Positions 23,460-36,179 are shown, counted from the first letter of the stretch. The stretch: DNA of 64,000 bases from Pyrocephalus nanus (GCA_038380795.1 CM076260.1:76483843-76547842); one strand, 5' to 3'. Translations and numbers: made by a program. Notes: generated by a model from the sequence alone, not told the origin.

Positions 23460-26019
23460 GCAAAACATCAAAATACTGTAATTTCTTAGCTGATGCTGTC
23501 ATTATGGAGATGGGTTAAAATATTTATTTGCACAGTGATGTGAAAGTCAATCTTGAATCTAGTAATTTACTTTAAAAAAAAAATTCTCACCAATTGCATC
23601 TTATTATTTTTGGAGTTTATTAGTCTAAAATTGCATGCCACTGGAAAGTAAAAAGCAGGAACATGAATAGACTTGAAAAACTGGGAATGGAAGCCTAGAA
23701 TTAATATCAATCATTCTTAGCTCTGTCATGCCTCCACAATAAATTGAATAAAAACATTCTTTTGTATATTCTTGTGAGATACTTATTTCATGAGAAAAAT
23801 GTAATTAATGAAGTGACACTGTACCTATACAGTTTCTGTAGACTTCAGCCCTGGACATGAAGACTATACCTTATCTGTTCTCAGGGGGCCTTGTGAAAAA
23901 TTTTCCTTGTTGTGTGAGTACATTTCTAATAATTTCAATCACATTCTGAAAGTTAACTACAAAATAGCATTACAGACAGTACACAAACTAATATAAGGAT
24001 ATCTTTAGAATGATGAACCTATCAAGTATGCATAAACATATAATATATGCATGTCTTCACATGAGAATTCCATCAGAGGGCTGTGACAAGGTGATAGTGG
24101 ACCAACTAATGCTCCTTCTTAATTACCAGGAAGAATTAATTCCACTAGTCAAGGCATTAAGAAAGGCTGTTCTAACATTTTCTAACATCATACATGCAGC
24201 CTCTGTATTTAAACTGTATTTAAAAACCAAATAAATAACTTTGTTAATCCTTTATTAAAGCTTCACTTGCCATATAAATTCCAGTAGTGCTTTGAAAAAA
24301 CTGCAGTACAGAAATTGGTATGCATTAGAATTGCTCTCTTTTTCTGCCATTTTGCAGGTGTTGAGCATTAAAAGTAGTCAGAACTTCTTTCCTAGGTGCC
24401 CAACAAGAAAATGTAACAAACACTAATAAAAATTCTGTCAGAGCTTTGAAAGATAGATAGTCGTGGCTGGGGGGTGGGGGGGGAGGCAGAGAAAGGAAGA
24501 GCTGCAGGTAAGACCTTTGGAAGCTTTGCTATACTGAATATTTGATGAAACAGACTGCAAATCTCTGCAGTACAAGTCTAGTCAAATCCCTTTTGGCAGT
24601 TAAGAGTTAGTTGTCCTTTCTGGGATTTACAGTTCTTGAATCTGTCCAACATCTCTGTCTGATGGAGAGAGTGTAGCAGAAACAGCAGTGAACATAATGA
24701 ACAATTGACTTAAACAGCACTTTGCATGTGGATCTATCCAAGAAAGAAGAAATGATTGGAAGGTTTCTTAGTTCTTGGTGAAGGATATGTATTTTGATCG
24801 TCTAAAGTACTGTGATAAGAAGAAACCTCAGAATTGAAAAACCTTTTTTTTGTGAGTACTCTGGGTGTTAAATAGACAGTGAAACTTAAATATGAAATCT
24901 TCCTTCATCCTTTACAAATATGGCATGATAGGCTGGAAGAAAACTCAAAGGGTCATTTAAGAGAAATACCCTGAGCAAGAACAAGGCAATAGCAAACACC
25001 TGTTACTTCTGGGCATTCTAGTACTTATACATGGTATTTTGGATCATGTATGTTTCTACCACAAGTAAAATACTTGTGGTTTTGCATGCAAATGGATTTA
25101 TCTCTTCTTTGTCTAGTGTTTTGGAAATTTAAGAAAGCTAGGTAGCATTCAATTGATCTAATAAAATGCAGACAGTCTTTCGTTTAGGTTATTGTTTGTT
25201 TGTTTGTTGTTTTTGTTTGGGGTTTTTGTAATTTAAAAGAAATTTTTCTTGCAGATGGTCAAATTGAAAAAAATATGAAAAGTATTATACAGCATAGCTA
25301 GTGCATCTACTTAGATACATAATCTAGGGTTTATGTGTGTTATGTATATAGGATAAATAATCTAGGACATGAACTTGATTTTTTTTGGAAATAACTGATA
25401 TGGTCCTATCTAGTACACTGAGAACAATGTCAAACAATTATTGAAGTGCTTTTCAAACTAATGTGTAATTGTGACACCTAAAAGAAATAATCTGAATTCA
25501 TTTTTGTGCAAGAGTATTTTTGGAATTCAAAGCAGTCTATTCACTATTGATATTGACCCACTGTATTATTTAAAACTGTCCATTAAATTTTTCCAAAATG
25601 GGAGATTGAGATGAAATTCCTAGCTTCATATTTTGGTGTCTGAATTTCAAAACCACTTGAGTAGGCCAGTGGTTCTCTGAAGGACCTTCAGAAGACATTG
25701 TGCTGCTTCTGTCATTCAAATCTGTTGTGGGTCTGTTTTTTGTTTTTTTTTTTTTTTTTGTAAGCTTATATTTTCTGTAGGAACTTTGTTTCTTGATTCT
25801 AAAAAACATTTAGAATCTTACTCAAGGCCCAGTAATTTTGAGGTACATGTTTGAGGCGAGGCTGCACTTCAGTGCTTTCTTGAATTGATGTAATTATAAT
25901 GATTCTGTATGACTCTATGAAAAGACAGCTCTGTTCTGAGAGAGGGCTGCTTGCTGATTTGCAAAAGGTAAATGTTAATGCATTTACACCCTAATGACTG
26001 TTGTACAATAGGGATGAAA

Positions 26020-26250
26020 AATGAGTTGAGAAATGCTGAAGTGATTCCAGTGTGATTACATCCAAATTATACTGCTCGCTTCTTTCAGAACAGAAAACAA
26101 TGGCAGGCTAATGAGAGCTCCACTCTTTCTTAATAGAATAAAGCTATTAACCAACTGGATCTGCAAATTTTTGATTCTGCAGTTTGCATCTGTTTAAATG
26201 GCATTATAGAGATAAAACCTGTTAGTTTCTGTTAGCTCCCGAAGTCACAT
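26020..26250. other. Possible conserved non-coding element
   Basis: The block is mixed-complexity and repeat-free. It contains a SOX-type ACAATGG (26097-26103) followed within a few bases by a homeodomain-type CTAATGA. There is no credible open reading frame. The texture is like vertebrate conserved non-coding DNA, but this is an impression and needs alignment to confirm. Confidence 0.2.
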
Positions 26251-28781
26251 AAAGGCCTAGAAAACTACTGTGGATGCAGGTATACTTTCACTGATGGATT
26301 ATTTGTCCAGCCTTAGGTCTAAAATAATAGCATTAAGTCACTATCTGGGTATTATATCCTTTCACTAATATGCCGTTTTTTCAAATTCCATCATAAACTG
26401 ATTTATGGATTATTTGCAGAATTCATTCCCTTCTTTATATCAGGTTTCAGTAAAGACAAGGGACAGCCAGGGACAAGACAACACTAAATGTCTTCATGCA
26501 ACATTGCTTTTGTGAAGTAAAATAATCTTATTGCTTCTGGGAATGACACTGAGCAGGTTACATTATGGGTAGGCAGGCTTGAAGCAGAATGCAGGGTTTT
26601 ACGTGTGTAAGCTTATTAGTGATTAAAATAGTTAAGTCAGCCAGGCCTGTAATCTGAGACTGATTTTTTCTGATTAATATTTGCTGTGGTTGGAAGTGGA
26701 GGGTAGGGACTGGGACTAGGAGGTACCTTTTCCCCCAAGATGGAAAATGTCAGCATCTCATTTTGAAATGTTTAAATTTTGTGTTTCTTCTTTGGTTATA
26801 ATAAACTACTTCAGGGGACTCCAAAATCAGAAGATAGCTTTCAAAAGAGGCAAAGACTACAGCTTCAGGTGTTTTGCTTTAAATGGATCTCTGGCTGCAC
26901 ATAGTGCTGCAAATCCCAGGGAAGCACAAATTCAATACCTCACTGCTACCTTCCTGCTCTGGTTGTCATAAGTCAGGAAGAGTACTGGAAATCTTCTGTC
27001 AATCTTTACATGTTCCTACTGTCCACTTCTAATGTGTGTGTGCCTTGTGCTGATGAGAAGTTTAGGAAGCAGATGCAGTGTAGTATTTATGACACTCCCG
27101 TGCTGTAGCCAGATCAGTCAGTAAAATTGCTGTGTGTTGGATGAGACTGGCATGCAGATGAGAGTGAGCTGGATTAAAGCTGAGGAAGCTGAACTCAGAG
27201 AAGACGTTAGTTGGCAGAGTGAATTGATGAAGATCTGTTAGGCATAATATCATAATATGCTGTGGCCAAGTACTGAGTGCCCTCTGTTAATTATGTTCTG
27301 AATCTGGGCATGTGGTGACTCCTACCTGCTGCTGGACTGCAGCACTAGCAGCCACCACTGTTTTTATTTCTGCTTGGCCAGTTGGCTTGTATTACTATAC
27401 TTTGTCAGATCTGCACCTTTTCAACAAGGTCATGCAGTTCTTTTTTAATGTTTATTTTTCAATGAATTCATAAGGGTTAATCTACAGTGTAATTACTCTT
27501 CTTTAGATGGGCAGGGTCTACAACGTGCGTATTGATACTATGGGAGATAAAAGAATATGAATCACTCACTGTTATCTAAATACCTATGAAGCAGGTATAG
27601 GCAAAACCAAATGCTCTTTGGTTTTGAGTCTCTTCAGGAGCTCACTGTTCAAGTTGTCATCAGTTTTTCACCCAAGTGTACACGGTGTTGGGTTTGTTCA
27701 GCCATTCTTCCTAGACTCTCACCAAGAACTGTGTATAATCTAGCAATATATGCTCTGTATTTCATGATGGCACTGTCACAAAGGAACAATTCATGTGAGT
27801 TCGTGACAGAATGTGTTGGATACTGCTTTTCATTAGGGAAAAAGTTACAGCATACCAAAATGTTCCATCTAAAGAATGTGTTTAAAAATAGTAAGTGGTT
27901 CTAGAGAATTTCCAGGCTCACAAATAGCAGACATGCTGTAGTTTATCTCAGTTTCCTAGAGGAACACCATCTGAGTGGTGAACTGAACTGTGGTCAAGAT
28001 AGCAAGGTGTTAGCATTCTGAGTAATTAATGACGAGCCATGAGAAACACCAGGAAAGGTTATGATTATTTTGTGTTAAGTATCTTGCTGAATGTGTTGGT
28101 GGGATTTGTTTTGTTTCCATCATTGCCATTACAGTGAGTCCAAAAGCAGTATTCAAGTATTCCTGAATTTACTGTAAGCCATAAAATATCTCTTAGTGAT
28201 ACAAGAATTGTATAATAGAAGTGGTTTGTTTTCCAGACATAGTCAGTAATTCTCTCATTTGTTAAAGTTCTTTTAGTGTTTCTGTAAGAAACTGGGAAGA
28301 GTTTTAGAGGTTAAGAAGAGTTATTTTATTTTTATTGATGAATTTTAAACTAATAGCAATATTTTGATTTCAAAATTTTGCTGATTTCTTCCATTTTTCT
28401 GGATTATGCAGAGGGAGAACTTTAGATCCCCACAACAAATATACTGAGTCAATACATTTGTTTAGTGTGTGATATGTCAGAACTTTATTACTGTAGTGAT
28501 ATGAAGGCAATGCATATTTTGTTTTGAATTGCATCCACTGAAGTCATGCTGATGGCAGATTTGATGTATTGTTAGCTGTCTGGTGGTGGAAAGCTCAAGA
28601 CAGTAAAAGGGTGGAAGAAAGCATCTGTCCTAGAAATGCACTGATAGAATAGTTGAGACTCTTGTGCCTTGTACTTGCACTGTCTTTTGCAGTCTGATGT
28701 AAACATTTCTTTTGTAACATTTTTTTCTCTGACAATAGCTAACACCTCTGGTGCATCTGGTAATGCATGTGTCTGTGTATG

Positions 28782-28808
28782 CATATATATATATATATTA
28801 TATATATG
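28782..28808. repeat. (TA)n microsatellite
   Basis: Alternating AT/TA units with one phase break (ATATTATA). A TGTGTCTGTG stretch lies just upstream, making a weak compound dinucleotide repeat. Confidence 0.9.
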
Positions 28809-29205
28809 AGATCAGGAGGTAACTTTGACTGAAGCAATGGGCTGCATTATTAGGATTAGGAAATATGTTATTTACCTTGGCTTCTGTAAATGCAAGTCTC
28901 CTGGCAGGTGGCATACTCTTATCTGCAGTGCAGCAGCCATTCCACTGCTTTATAATCCTCTTGGCAGACCTGTATTCCATTTTAATTAGAAAAATATAGA
29001 TTGAACATAATGGTAAGATTTAGTTGATATTGGTGTCAGCATGCTCCCATGGCATTGTCATGTTTTCTGCCCAGACAGATAGTAGAAATGGAAGGTGGGG
29101 CCAGTGGAAGAATAGCTATAATTAATGATGACAGAGAAGGAAATTTGTGGCCTTTGTGCAGCTCGGAGATGTGCTCAGCCATTGGGGATGTTTTGTGAAG
29201 CTTTT

Positions 29206-29400
29206 TCACAGGATCACAGAATCGATGAGGTTGCAAAAGACTTCTGAGATCATTGAGTCCAACCTTTGACCTATCACCATCTTGTCAATTGGACCACGGC
29301 ACCAAGTGCCAGGTCCAGTCTTTCCTTGAACACTCCAGGAATGGTGACTGCACTGCCTCCCTGGGCAGCCCATTCAAAGGTCCACTTTGTCACTCAACCC
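29206..29400 (-). mobile_element. CR1 LINE fragment, 3' end, minus strand
   Basis: The plus strand reads as the reverse of a CR1 3' end: TCACAGGATCACAGAATC, then GAGGTTGCAAAAGACTTC, TGAGATCATTGAGTCCAACC, then ACCACGGCACCAAGTGCCAG and CTCCCTGGGCAGCCCATTC. This matches the remembered CR1 consensus along its length with modest divergence. It is 5'-truncated after about 190 bp, as is normal for CR1, and has no coding capacity. Confidence 0.9.
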
Positions 29401-29479
29401 TAGTAGGTATTTCAAAATGAAAAAGCAGCCATGACAGTAAACAGACCCTCTCCTTCCCTGGGTATATGGAGGATTAAAT

Positions 29480-29870
29480 TCTTTCTTCTTCTATCTGTTT
29501 TTCTGAATTCAGCAATTGTACCAGAGGTTTATTCTATGCAATTTCTGTTCATATGGGTTATTCTACCATTATTCAAAGTTTTCTGAAAGCTGGCTTGTAT
29601 TGCATTAAAGCCTTGCTGGTGGTAATGCACAACTGCATATATTAATAATTGCATCTGTTACTAGGTTGTATGGAGTCTTAATTAAGGCAATGTCATCTGC
29701 CAGAGGGCCTTGTCCTTCTTTATTATACTCAGACATATTGAATTTGCATTCAACTGACTACAATCAAAGATTTCTAGTGAAAATGAAAGACCCTAAAGAG
29801 AATTGTTTCTGTTTTATTAATTAAACCTGAATCTGTTTCTGTTCTGTTCCCTCCGCATTGACATTAGATA
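29480..29870. other. Possible conserved non-coding element
   Basis: This repeat-free block has several AT-rich homeodomain-like strings (TAATTAAG, TTATTAATTAAA, TGCATATATTAATAATTGCAT) mixed with complex sequence. It includes TTTGCATTCA and TACAATCAAAG, which resemble POU-type and TCF/LEF-type sites. It has no open frame of note. Such texture is common in developmental enhancers, but AT-rich DNA also produces it by chance. Confidence 0.25.
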
Positions 29871-32559
29871 TATAAGCAGGAACATTGTCACCTGAAAGCC
29901 TCACAAGGAACATTTTAGTTTGACATTCATTATACACTGGGTCTCTGAAGCCTAAATTGTCCAAGAAGCAAAGTGTGACTTCTGTAAAAGGCAGAATCAT
30001 CTATTGGAGTTAGATATATGGTGTTTCTGGGATGAGAAATCTTGACAGAGATGTTTATGCTTATTAGTCAAAGTGTTCATTCAGTTAAACAGTTTGATGT
30101 TCTGCACAGCGTATATGGTAGATTCAGATGTATCTGCTACATAAATGTGGCATATATTTACTTCTTAAAGTTATTAAGATTAGCGGTCTTAAGTATCTTA
30201 ATGTGGTAGAGTGATCATCATCTTCCCTCTCTCCTTTTTTAATACTTCCTGTGGTTGCCTTCTCCCGTGACTTTTTATTTCTTAGTGCTATTGTACCGCA
30301 GGCACTGTTCTCTTGAACAGGGAGAGCCCCTCTGTGACCTGAATGGTCTGAAGCTGGAAAGAGAATCAAACTCAGAGCTTGATCAGAAATGTGGTCACTA
30401 GACCAGTTTAATTTTTTTCTTTCAAACCTACCTGTTTTTCCATTTCAGACAAAAAGACTAGAGCACGACATAGCTTCCTTGCACCCCTCTTCTAAAGTGC
30501 CACATAGGACTAAATTCATTGCTGTTTCTTCTTACAGCTGTGTTGGCAAGTTCTGTCAGCATCTTTCATCTTGCTACATTCCTGGTGGGAGAGGCAAGGC
30601 TCCTTGCCAGGCTAGTTTGGGATTGTTTCCCTTAAGAATACTTCCAGTAATTCTCTGCCCTCATCATAGTCCCCAGCTTCTCTTTAATTGAAGCACTCAG
30701 GACCTCCGCTCAAGTCAAGAGACTGATGCCAGTGCACAGATAAATGTGAAGTTCTTAGCATGGAGGACCTTTGCTCAGCTTCAGCTACGTTCTTGACACT
30801 GAAAATCAGTACAGCTAAATGGAAAAGAACATTTGCAAATGAGAAAAGATTGATTTCTACAGGGCCTGTCTCTGTAGGCTCAATGGATTGTGTCCAAGGT
30901 CCTTCAAAAAAGGGTCTTATTTTGTATTTAAAAAATCTCTGTAATATAATCAGAATACATTATGTTTTTACTTTCTTTGCACTAAAGAGTGAGCAGTAGG
31001 AAATTTGGCATTCATGACTTCTAGAACTTTGGAAAGCTTTAACATTCTACATGTCTTTTGTGCATGTGCTACAATACTTCAACAGAAATATACTTGCATA
31101 ACATATATACTGAAATTTGGGAAATGAGGATTTGTAGTTTGTCACCATTAATAAGAGGGATGTTAATTTTAAAAAATTATAATAGGAAGCTTAACCTTTG
31201 TTCATTGAGCAATTGACTCACTAGGAATTTTTTTTCTACCCGGACTGCAATGATCCAGCTGTTTCCAAGATCTTCATAAAAGTGATTTCTTACCTTAAGT
31301 TTCCATCAGAATTGCCATATCTTCCAGTCAGAACTTGTTCACTATGGAACATTAGGACAAGTTAGGCTCAGTGTAATGTCACGTGGCGCTTGAAAAAAGT
31401 GTGTCAGGCAAAGCTGTAAAGCTGTAAGGTCATTTGAGGATTATGAAATTACTGCTTGAATAAGAGAAAGCCTTGGATTAGTCTCTTTAAAATACAAAAG
31501 GAGAAGTAAGTATCCCCTTGGCGACATTTGCATTCAGTAATCAAATGCAGCTTGAATTAAAGCCCCTCAGCACACAACTACTGTGAAAGCAGGGAGTGCA
31601 GTGGCAACCAGGTTATGCTTGTGACAGTGCTTATGCCACTGCTTGTATGATACATAGTGAGGTATGCCCTAAATACTTTAGGAGGGCAGCAAAAACTTTC
31701 GGAGAAAGAAGCAGCCGATCTCTTGGTCTGATGTTCTGTTCCTTATTGAAAGCTTGCCCTCCTGCAGGGACTGTTCCCTCCAGCTTCAGTCCCCCTTGCC
31801 TGCTGGATGTTTGTGACAGTGTAGTGAGAAGATCTAAAGAACAATATAACATCATTAGTAAACTATCATTAGTAAATGATATTTTACTATTCATTATTGA
31901 TGTATTTACTATTTATCATTAGTAAAATTTATAGTGTTTGAGAAAAAAATAATTAAATAATGCCTTGTGTGAGAACTTACTGAATCTCCCAGGAAAATGA
32001 CAAAGATATATGTTACTATACAGTGGCCTCTACATATGAGTTGTAATGTTAAGAGTGGGGAAGAAAATTCCAAGGACCTGTGTCAGTTGGAAGATGACCA
32101 GATTATGTTTGAAGCCATAGTAAAAGTAATGTAATGGTGATACAAAGGAACTTACTTTGTTGAGATCTGTGTTTTTGGAATTTGCTTGATTTCCAATAAC
32201 TTCTTTTAAATTTCTAAATATTTGTTTATTTCCAATTTCTGAGGGGAAGGATTGATCCTTTTCTGAAATTCTTTTGTATCTCTTTTCCTTTAAAATGAAC
32301 AAACAAACAAGCAAAACACAGAAAACCCAAAATGCAAAACTGTGCATTCACTTAAAAAAATAATGAGAAAATTTATTGGTTCAATCAGTTTAGGATCATA
32401 GCTGAGGAACTTACTTTTAGTTCTACTTCTCTCTGACTCTCAATGAGGACTGGAAATAAAAGGGACTGACATCCATAGAAGACCAGGAATCCAAACTTTT
32501 CTGGTCTTTCCTTATGGCCTCTGAATTTTGGATGTCATTGTAATGCATGATATTCTAAG
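29871..32559. other. AT-rich non-coding stretch
   Basis: I see no gene. The region 30120-30700 is somewhat GC-richer with frames of 80-100 codons, and 31596-31922 has overlapping frames on both strands; none resembles a known protein. A threefold 12-bp repeat lies at 31851-31926. Confidence 0.5.
31851..31926. repeat. Three copies of a 12-bp unit ATCATTAGTAAA
   Basis: The 12-base unit occurs exactly at 31851-31862, 31865-31876 and 31915-31926. The intervening sequence holds partial inverted versions (TTTACTA). It is likely a local replication-slippage product in AT-rich DNA. Confidence 0.85.
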
Positions 32560-33010
32560 TGGATAGTAAAGTGAAAGGAAAAAGAGGAAACAAATCAAGA
32601 TGAAGATTATTGTTGAGACAGAGGTGAGGAGCAGGCTCAAGGCTGAGAAGAGCAGGCAAATGTTGAGATTGGAGAAAAGGAAAACTGTTTGGATGAGGGG
32701 CAGGCGAAAAAAGGAAGCAATAGGAAGAGGAAGAAGAGGAAGAAAGTGAGCAGAAACTGGAACACAAAAGTTGGAGGAAGCTGTTCCAGGACAATAAGTG
32801 AGGATGGCTTTTGAGGATAAGGCTAGAACATAGTAGAAAGATGATAAGGTGGAAGGATTTTCTCTCCTGTAAAGACATGGATGAAAAAGATAAAGAAACC
32901 CTACCCTAAGGTAGGGTGAATGATCCTTCAGAGATTCCACAGCCAGTGTTGTGTAGGAGGCATGTGAATGGGAAAGAGGAAAATCAACACTTCAAAAACA
33001 AGAGGAAAAC
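32560..33010. repeat. Purine-rich tract
   Basis: The plus strand is strongly purine-rich, with GGAAGAGGAAGAAGAGGAAG at its core (about 32720-32745). On the minus strand this removes most stops and gives Ser/Leu/Phe-rich frames of 142 and 107 codons at 32512-32940. I regard those as compositional artefacts. Mirror-like polypurine tracts can adopt triplex structures, but no functional evidence is visible. Confidence 0.6.
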
Positions 33011-33011
33011 C

Positions 33012-33941
33012 TTATGAAGAAGAGAATATTGGGAAGAGTTTAGCTTCATGAACCCCCCCCTCCCCCACACAAATCCATTCTTTCGTCCCTGTCCACATTA
33101 TAAGGACCCTGAGGGCACTTGTAGACTTTCCTGTCCCTGCACGGTGTCTCAGGGCTCCCCTTCCTTCCAGCCTGCCCATGTACTTGGACCCTGTGTCAGC
33201 TCTCTGGGAGCCCCAGTCCCTGCCCCAGGAATGCTGCAGCAGGGGTCCACAGCCCTGCTCTGCCTCGTGTAGGAATAGAAGAATTTGTAAGAGAAAGTTA
33301 GAACTCTTTTCCCTATTAGGGCTCCTAGGTGGTGGCTCTTTCTCAAAGGCAGTTTCAGTGCTTCCCCTTCTCCTCCCCCCACCTTGCATAGCAAGAGAAG
33401 TTCTCAGCCTTGCTCTCTGGTATGCAGAGAGATAACATGTTTGCGGACACCTACAGGGTCTCCTTGGGCCAGAGAGAAAAGATACAAAAAGCTCTGGAGG
33501 AGGAGGGGCGTTACCTTTTGCCCCTGAAAGATCTGATGTGCTGCATTGTAAAAAAGTGGTCCTTGCTTCTGAAATGAACCTTTTTTTTTTAGTCCTTCCA
33601 CTGCCTTGGTATTCATGGGAAGAATACCTGCATACGTTTACCTTACACCAGCTGTTGGCCATGCAGAACCATGCCCACCTGTAGGACACATCCCATAGCA
33701 GCTTTGGACTGATCCCAGGCAGGTACTCAATGCCTGGGGCTGGGGCATGGGATGAGCCCTGGCCACCAGACTTAGCCACACACCTGCAACAGGGCCTGGC
33801 CTTTGATAGCCTATTATGTTTTACTTCTATTTTAAAGCCCTGGGAGGTCCAGCAATGCTTATTGACATTCATGAAGTATTGGCAAATGCTGATTGAGTTG
33901 TGTGGAACTTTCAATTTAGAGGAGCAAAGTTTGGAGAGCAT
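33012..33941 (-). other. 309-codon stop-free frame, no recognised domain
   Basis: This is the longest open frame in the window, starting with ATG near 33941 on the minus strand. The predicted peptide is rich in Ser, Arg, Cys and Gly. It has no signal peptide or membrane pattern that I can defend, and no family motif. The DNA here is GC-richer than its surroundings, and shorter frames are open in at least four other reading frames across the same span, which points to a stop-poor composition. A poly-A stretch in the middle encodes Lys-Lys-Lys. It might be part of a lineage-specific transcript or an unrecognised repeat; a real protein is unlikely. Confidence 0.2.
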
Positions 33942-33966
33942 TGGTACAATGTATTTATTAGACTAA

Positions 33967-34799
33967 AGCTCCCAGATGTGTGGACATATAGTAGCTTTCC
34001 TGGGTCTTACCAAGTCTCCCAAAGTCCTAAAGGCTCTTCTTGTGCTTCCAAAACTGCTATGTATCCTAAAGGAGAATAAAATCTACTAAACAGCTGAAGG
34101 CTTTTCTCCTAGAGGGAGGTTACTGGAAGCGATGTTGTTTATACATTTGCTGATGAGTTGTAGGGACAAAGTGGGAGGTTTACTGATCATGCTGAATTGC
34201 TTCATTTTGTAGACTTGAATGGTTCATTTGTTTCAAACTTTTAGTCTTGAAGTTGCCTCTTGCTAGTTGATCTGGCGATTTCTTAGCTATGCGTCCAGTA
34301 ATAGTCAATTATGAGTGTATTCAAAATGAGAGCTCCAATTATTTTCCTTTTGCTCCAGACTGGAATGTAAATGGTGTCACAAGCTGTAAGTTTCATAGAT
34401 GGAGAAAATAAAAGTACTCATTTGAAGTGGGACGTTATACTGTGCTGCACATAAAATTGTATCTCTCTTTTTTTTTTTTTAATGATAAAAATAACAAAAA
34501 TAAATCTTGAACTACATACCCACACTTGCATATGTAGTGTAGATACAGAAGAAATATTTCAAATTGAATGTTTTATTTTTTGCGAAGCAAGCACGAGGCG
34601 TGTAAATCACTTATTTTGTGGGACTCACTATGAATCAGTAATGGAATGAAGCTATGAATAAGGGAAGTGAAAATGTAGGATATGTCAAGAAAGGTATTTC
34701 CAGTAGAAAAAGAAAAAATTAATACCATTGCATTAAGTCACTGATGAGAACTATTCTGTAATTCTTGCCTCTGTTGTTCAGGAAGTGAGAAATTTGGTG
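33967..34799. other. AT-rich non-coding stretch
   Basis: I see nothing recognisable other than a short poly-T run near 34470-34481. Open frames are negligible. Confidence 0.6.
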
Positions 34800-35162
34800 A
34801 AGAGGGAGAGACCTTAGAGCAGCCTTCTAGTACCTAAAGGGGGTATACAAGGAAGCTGTAGAGGGACTTCCTTGTTCCTCATACAAGGAAGCATAGAGGG
34901 CATGTAGTGATAGGATAAAGGGTAATGCCTTTAAACTGAAAGAGGTCAGGTTTAGGTTATATATTCAATAGAAATTCGTTACTGTGAGGGTGGGAAGGCA
35001 CTGGAACCAAGGAAGTTCTGGATGCTCCATCCCTGGAAGTGTTCCAAGGCCAGGTTGGATTGGTCTCTGAACAACCTAGGGGACGGTGTCCATGCCCGTG
35101 GCAAGATGGCTGGAACTAGATGATCTTTAAGGTCTCTTCCGACCCAAACCATTTTATGATCC
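34800..35162 (+). mobile_element. CR1 LINE fragment, 3' end, plus strand
   Basis: The order of blocks follows CR1: GACCTTAGAGCAGCCTTCTA, GGCATGTAGTGATAGGATAA, ACTGAAAGAGGTCAGGTTTA, ATTCGTTACTGTGAGGGTGG, CCATCCCTGGAAGTGTTCCA, GGAACTAGATGATCTTTAAG and the terminal TCCGACCCAAACCATTTTAT. It ends with ATGATCC at the 3' tail. About 360 bp are retained, covering the end of ORF2 and the 3' UTR, with no intact coding. A short inverted/direct duplication sits near the 5' part (34845-34892). Confidence 0.92.
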
Positions 35163-36179
35163 ATGTCTTGGTTGTGCTCCCTCATTTAGTAGGGGAATAG
35201 TTTATTTGCTTATTATGGAAATCTTATAATGAGAAGCTCTTTGTTGTAAGCTCTGTAGTGAAGGCAGTATGTTCTCTCTGTAATCTTGTGTTCTTTGGGA
35301 AATCGCTATTTAATCTGTATTTTGCTCCTTTTAAATTATATCTCTGTGCTATGGACACAGGGCTCATGCACTCAAAGTTGTTTGAGATAGCTGTCCTGTG
35401 GGCAATAAAAACTTCACATGGACATGCACAGGACCAAAATGACACAAGTTTCCTCAGGGCAGTCTGGGAAGCAGCCCATCCTCAGCTGCCACGGGCTCAC
35501 AGACCTCTGTAAAAACTACTATATGAGGCTGACTCTGACAGTTGCAATATATTGAATACTTTCAGTAAGTTATTAGGGAAAAAAACCCCAACTGGCTGGT
35601 ATATTCAGTCTGAAACAAATTCACAGCTCTAAATAGTATAGTGACATCTTTCCTTCTTTTTCTATTCTTGAATGCCTTGCCCAATTTGGCCTTAGCATCT
35701 CTAGGACAAAAAGCAACTTTCTTCATGCAAGACAGTGACAGCCCTGAGCAAACATGGACCATTTAAGCCTTTCCTTTTCTTTAAGCTCCCCAGTTGCATT
35801 CTTCCCCACTTTACCCAACATGGAGAGTTTGAAAAAAGAAAATAAAATGCAGAATTAATAGCGACTTTGTTTTGTATCAGGTACTAGGGCTGGAAAAACA
35901 GCACGCGGTGTCATAGCTCCTTGGTGCTGTAAAATCCTTGAAGAAATCCCATAGATTGTGTGGATATATATGTACATATATTTATGTATGTGGAAAATGT
36001 GAGAACGGGACCTATTGAAGAAGAATGTTGATTTTCAATTTACTCTTGACTTTCGGGTGTAAGGTCCTGTATGCCTTTAACAGAATTTTCTAAAATAATT
36101 TTTGGAGGTTCCTTTATATCAATTGTTTTGCTTCTCACTCATGAGTCATGATCTTCCTTTTAGTAGTAGTAGTAGTAAA

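Larger units (their letters stand above)
23460..29205. other. AT-rich non-coding stretch
   Basis: I see no gene. It contains a G-rich patch near 24465-24486, a TTTG-like patch near 25195-25225, a poly-T tract at 25742-25759 and the TA microsatellite at 28782-28808. Open frames up to about 97 codons near 27611-27904 overlap one on the opposite strand and carry no recognisable domain. Confidence 0.55.

Noticed and set aside
24465..24486. G-rich string that might form a G-quadruplex
   Set aside because: The G runs are unevenly spaced, and nothing around them suggests a promoter or other functional setting.
27611..27904. 97-codon plus-strand frame with an opposing 69-codon frame
   Set aside because: There is no recognisable domain, no splice or promoter context, and overlapping open frames on both strands.
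32512..32940. 142-codon and 107-codon minus-strand frames
   Set aside because: They lie across a purine-rich tract that removes stops on the minus strand. The peptides are Ser/Leu/Phe-rich with no domain, and two frames are open at once.
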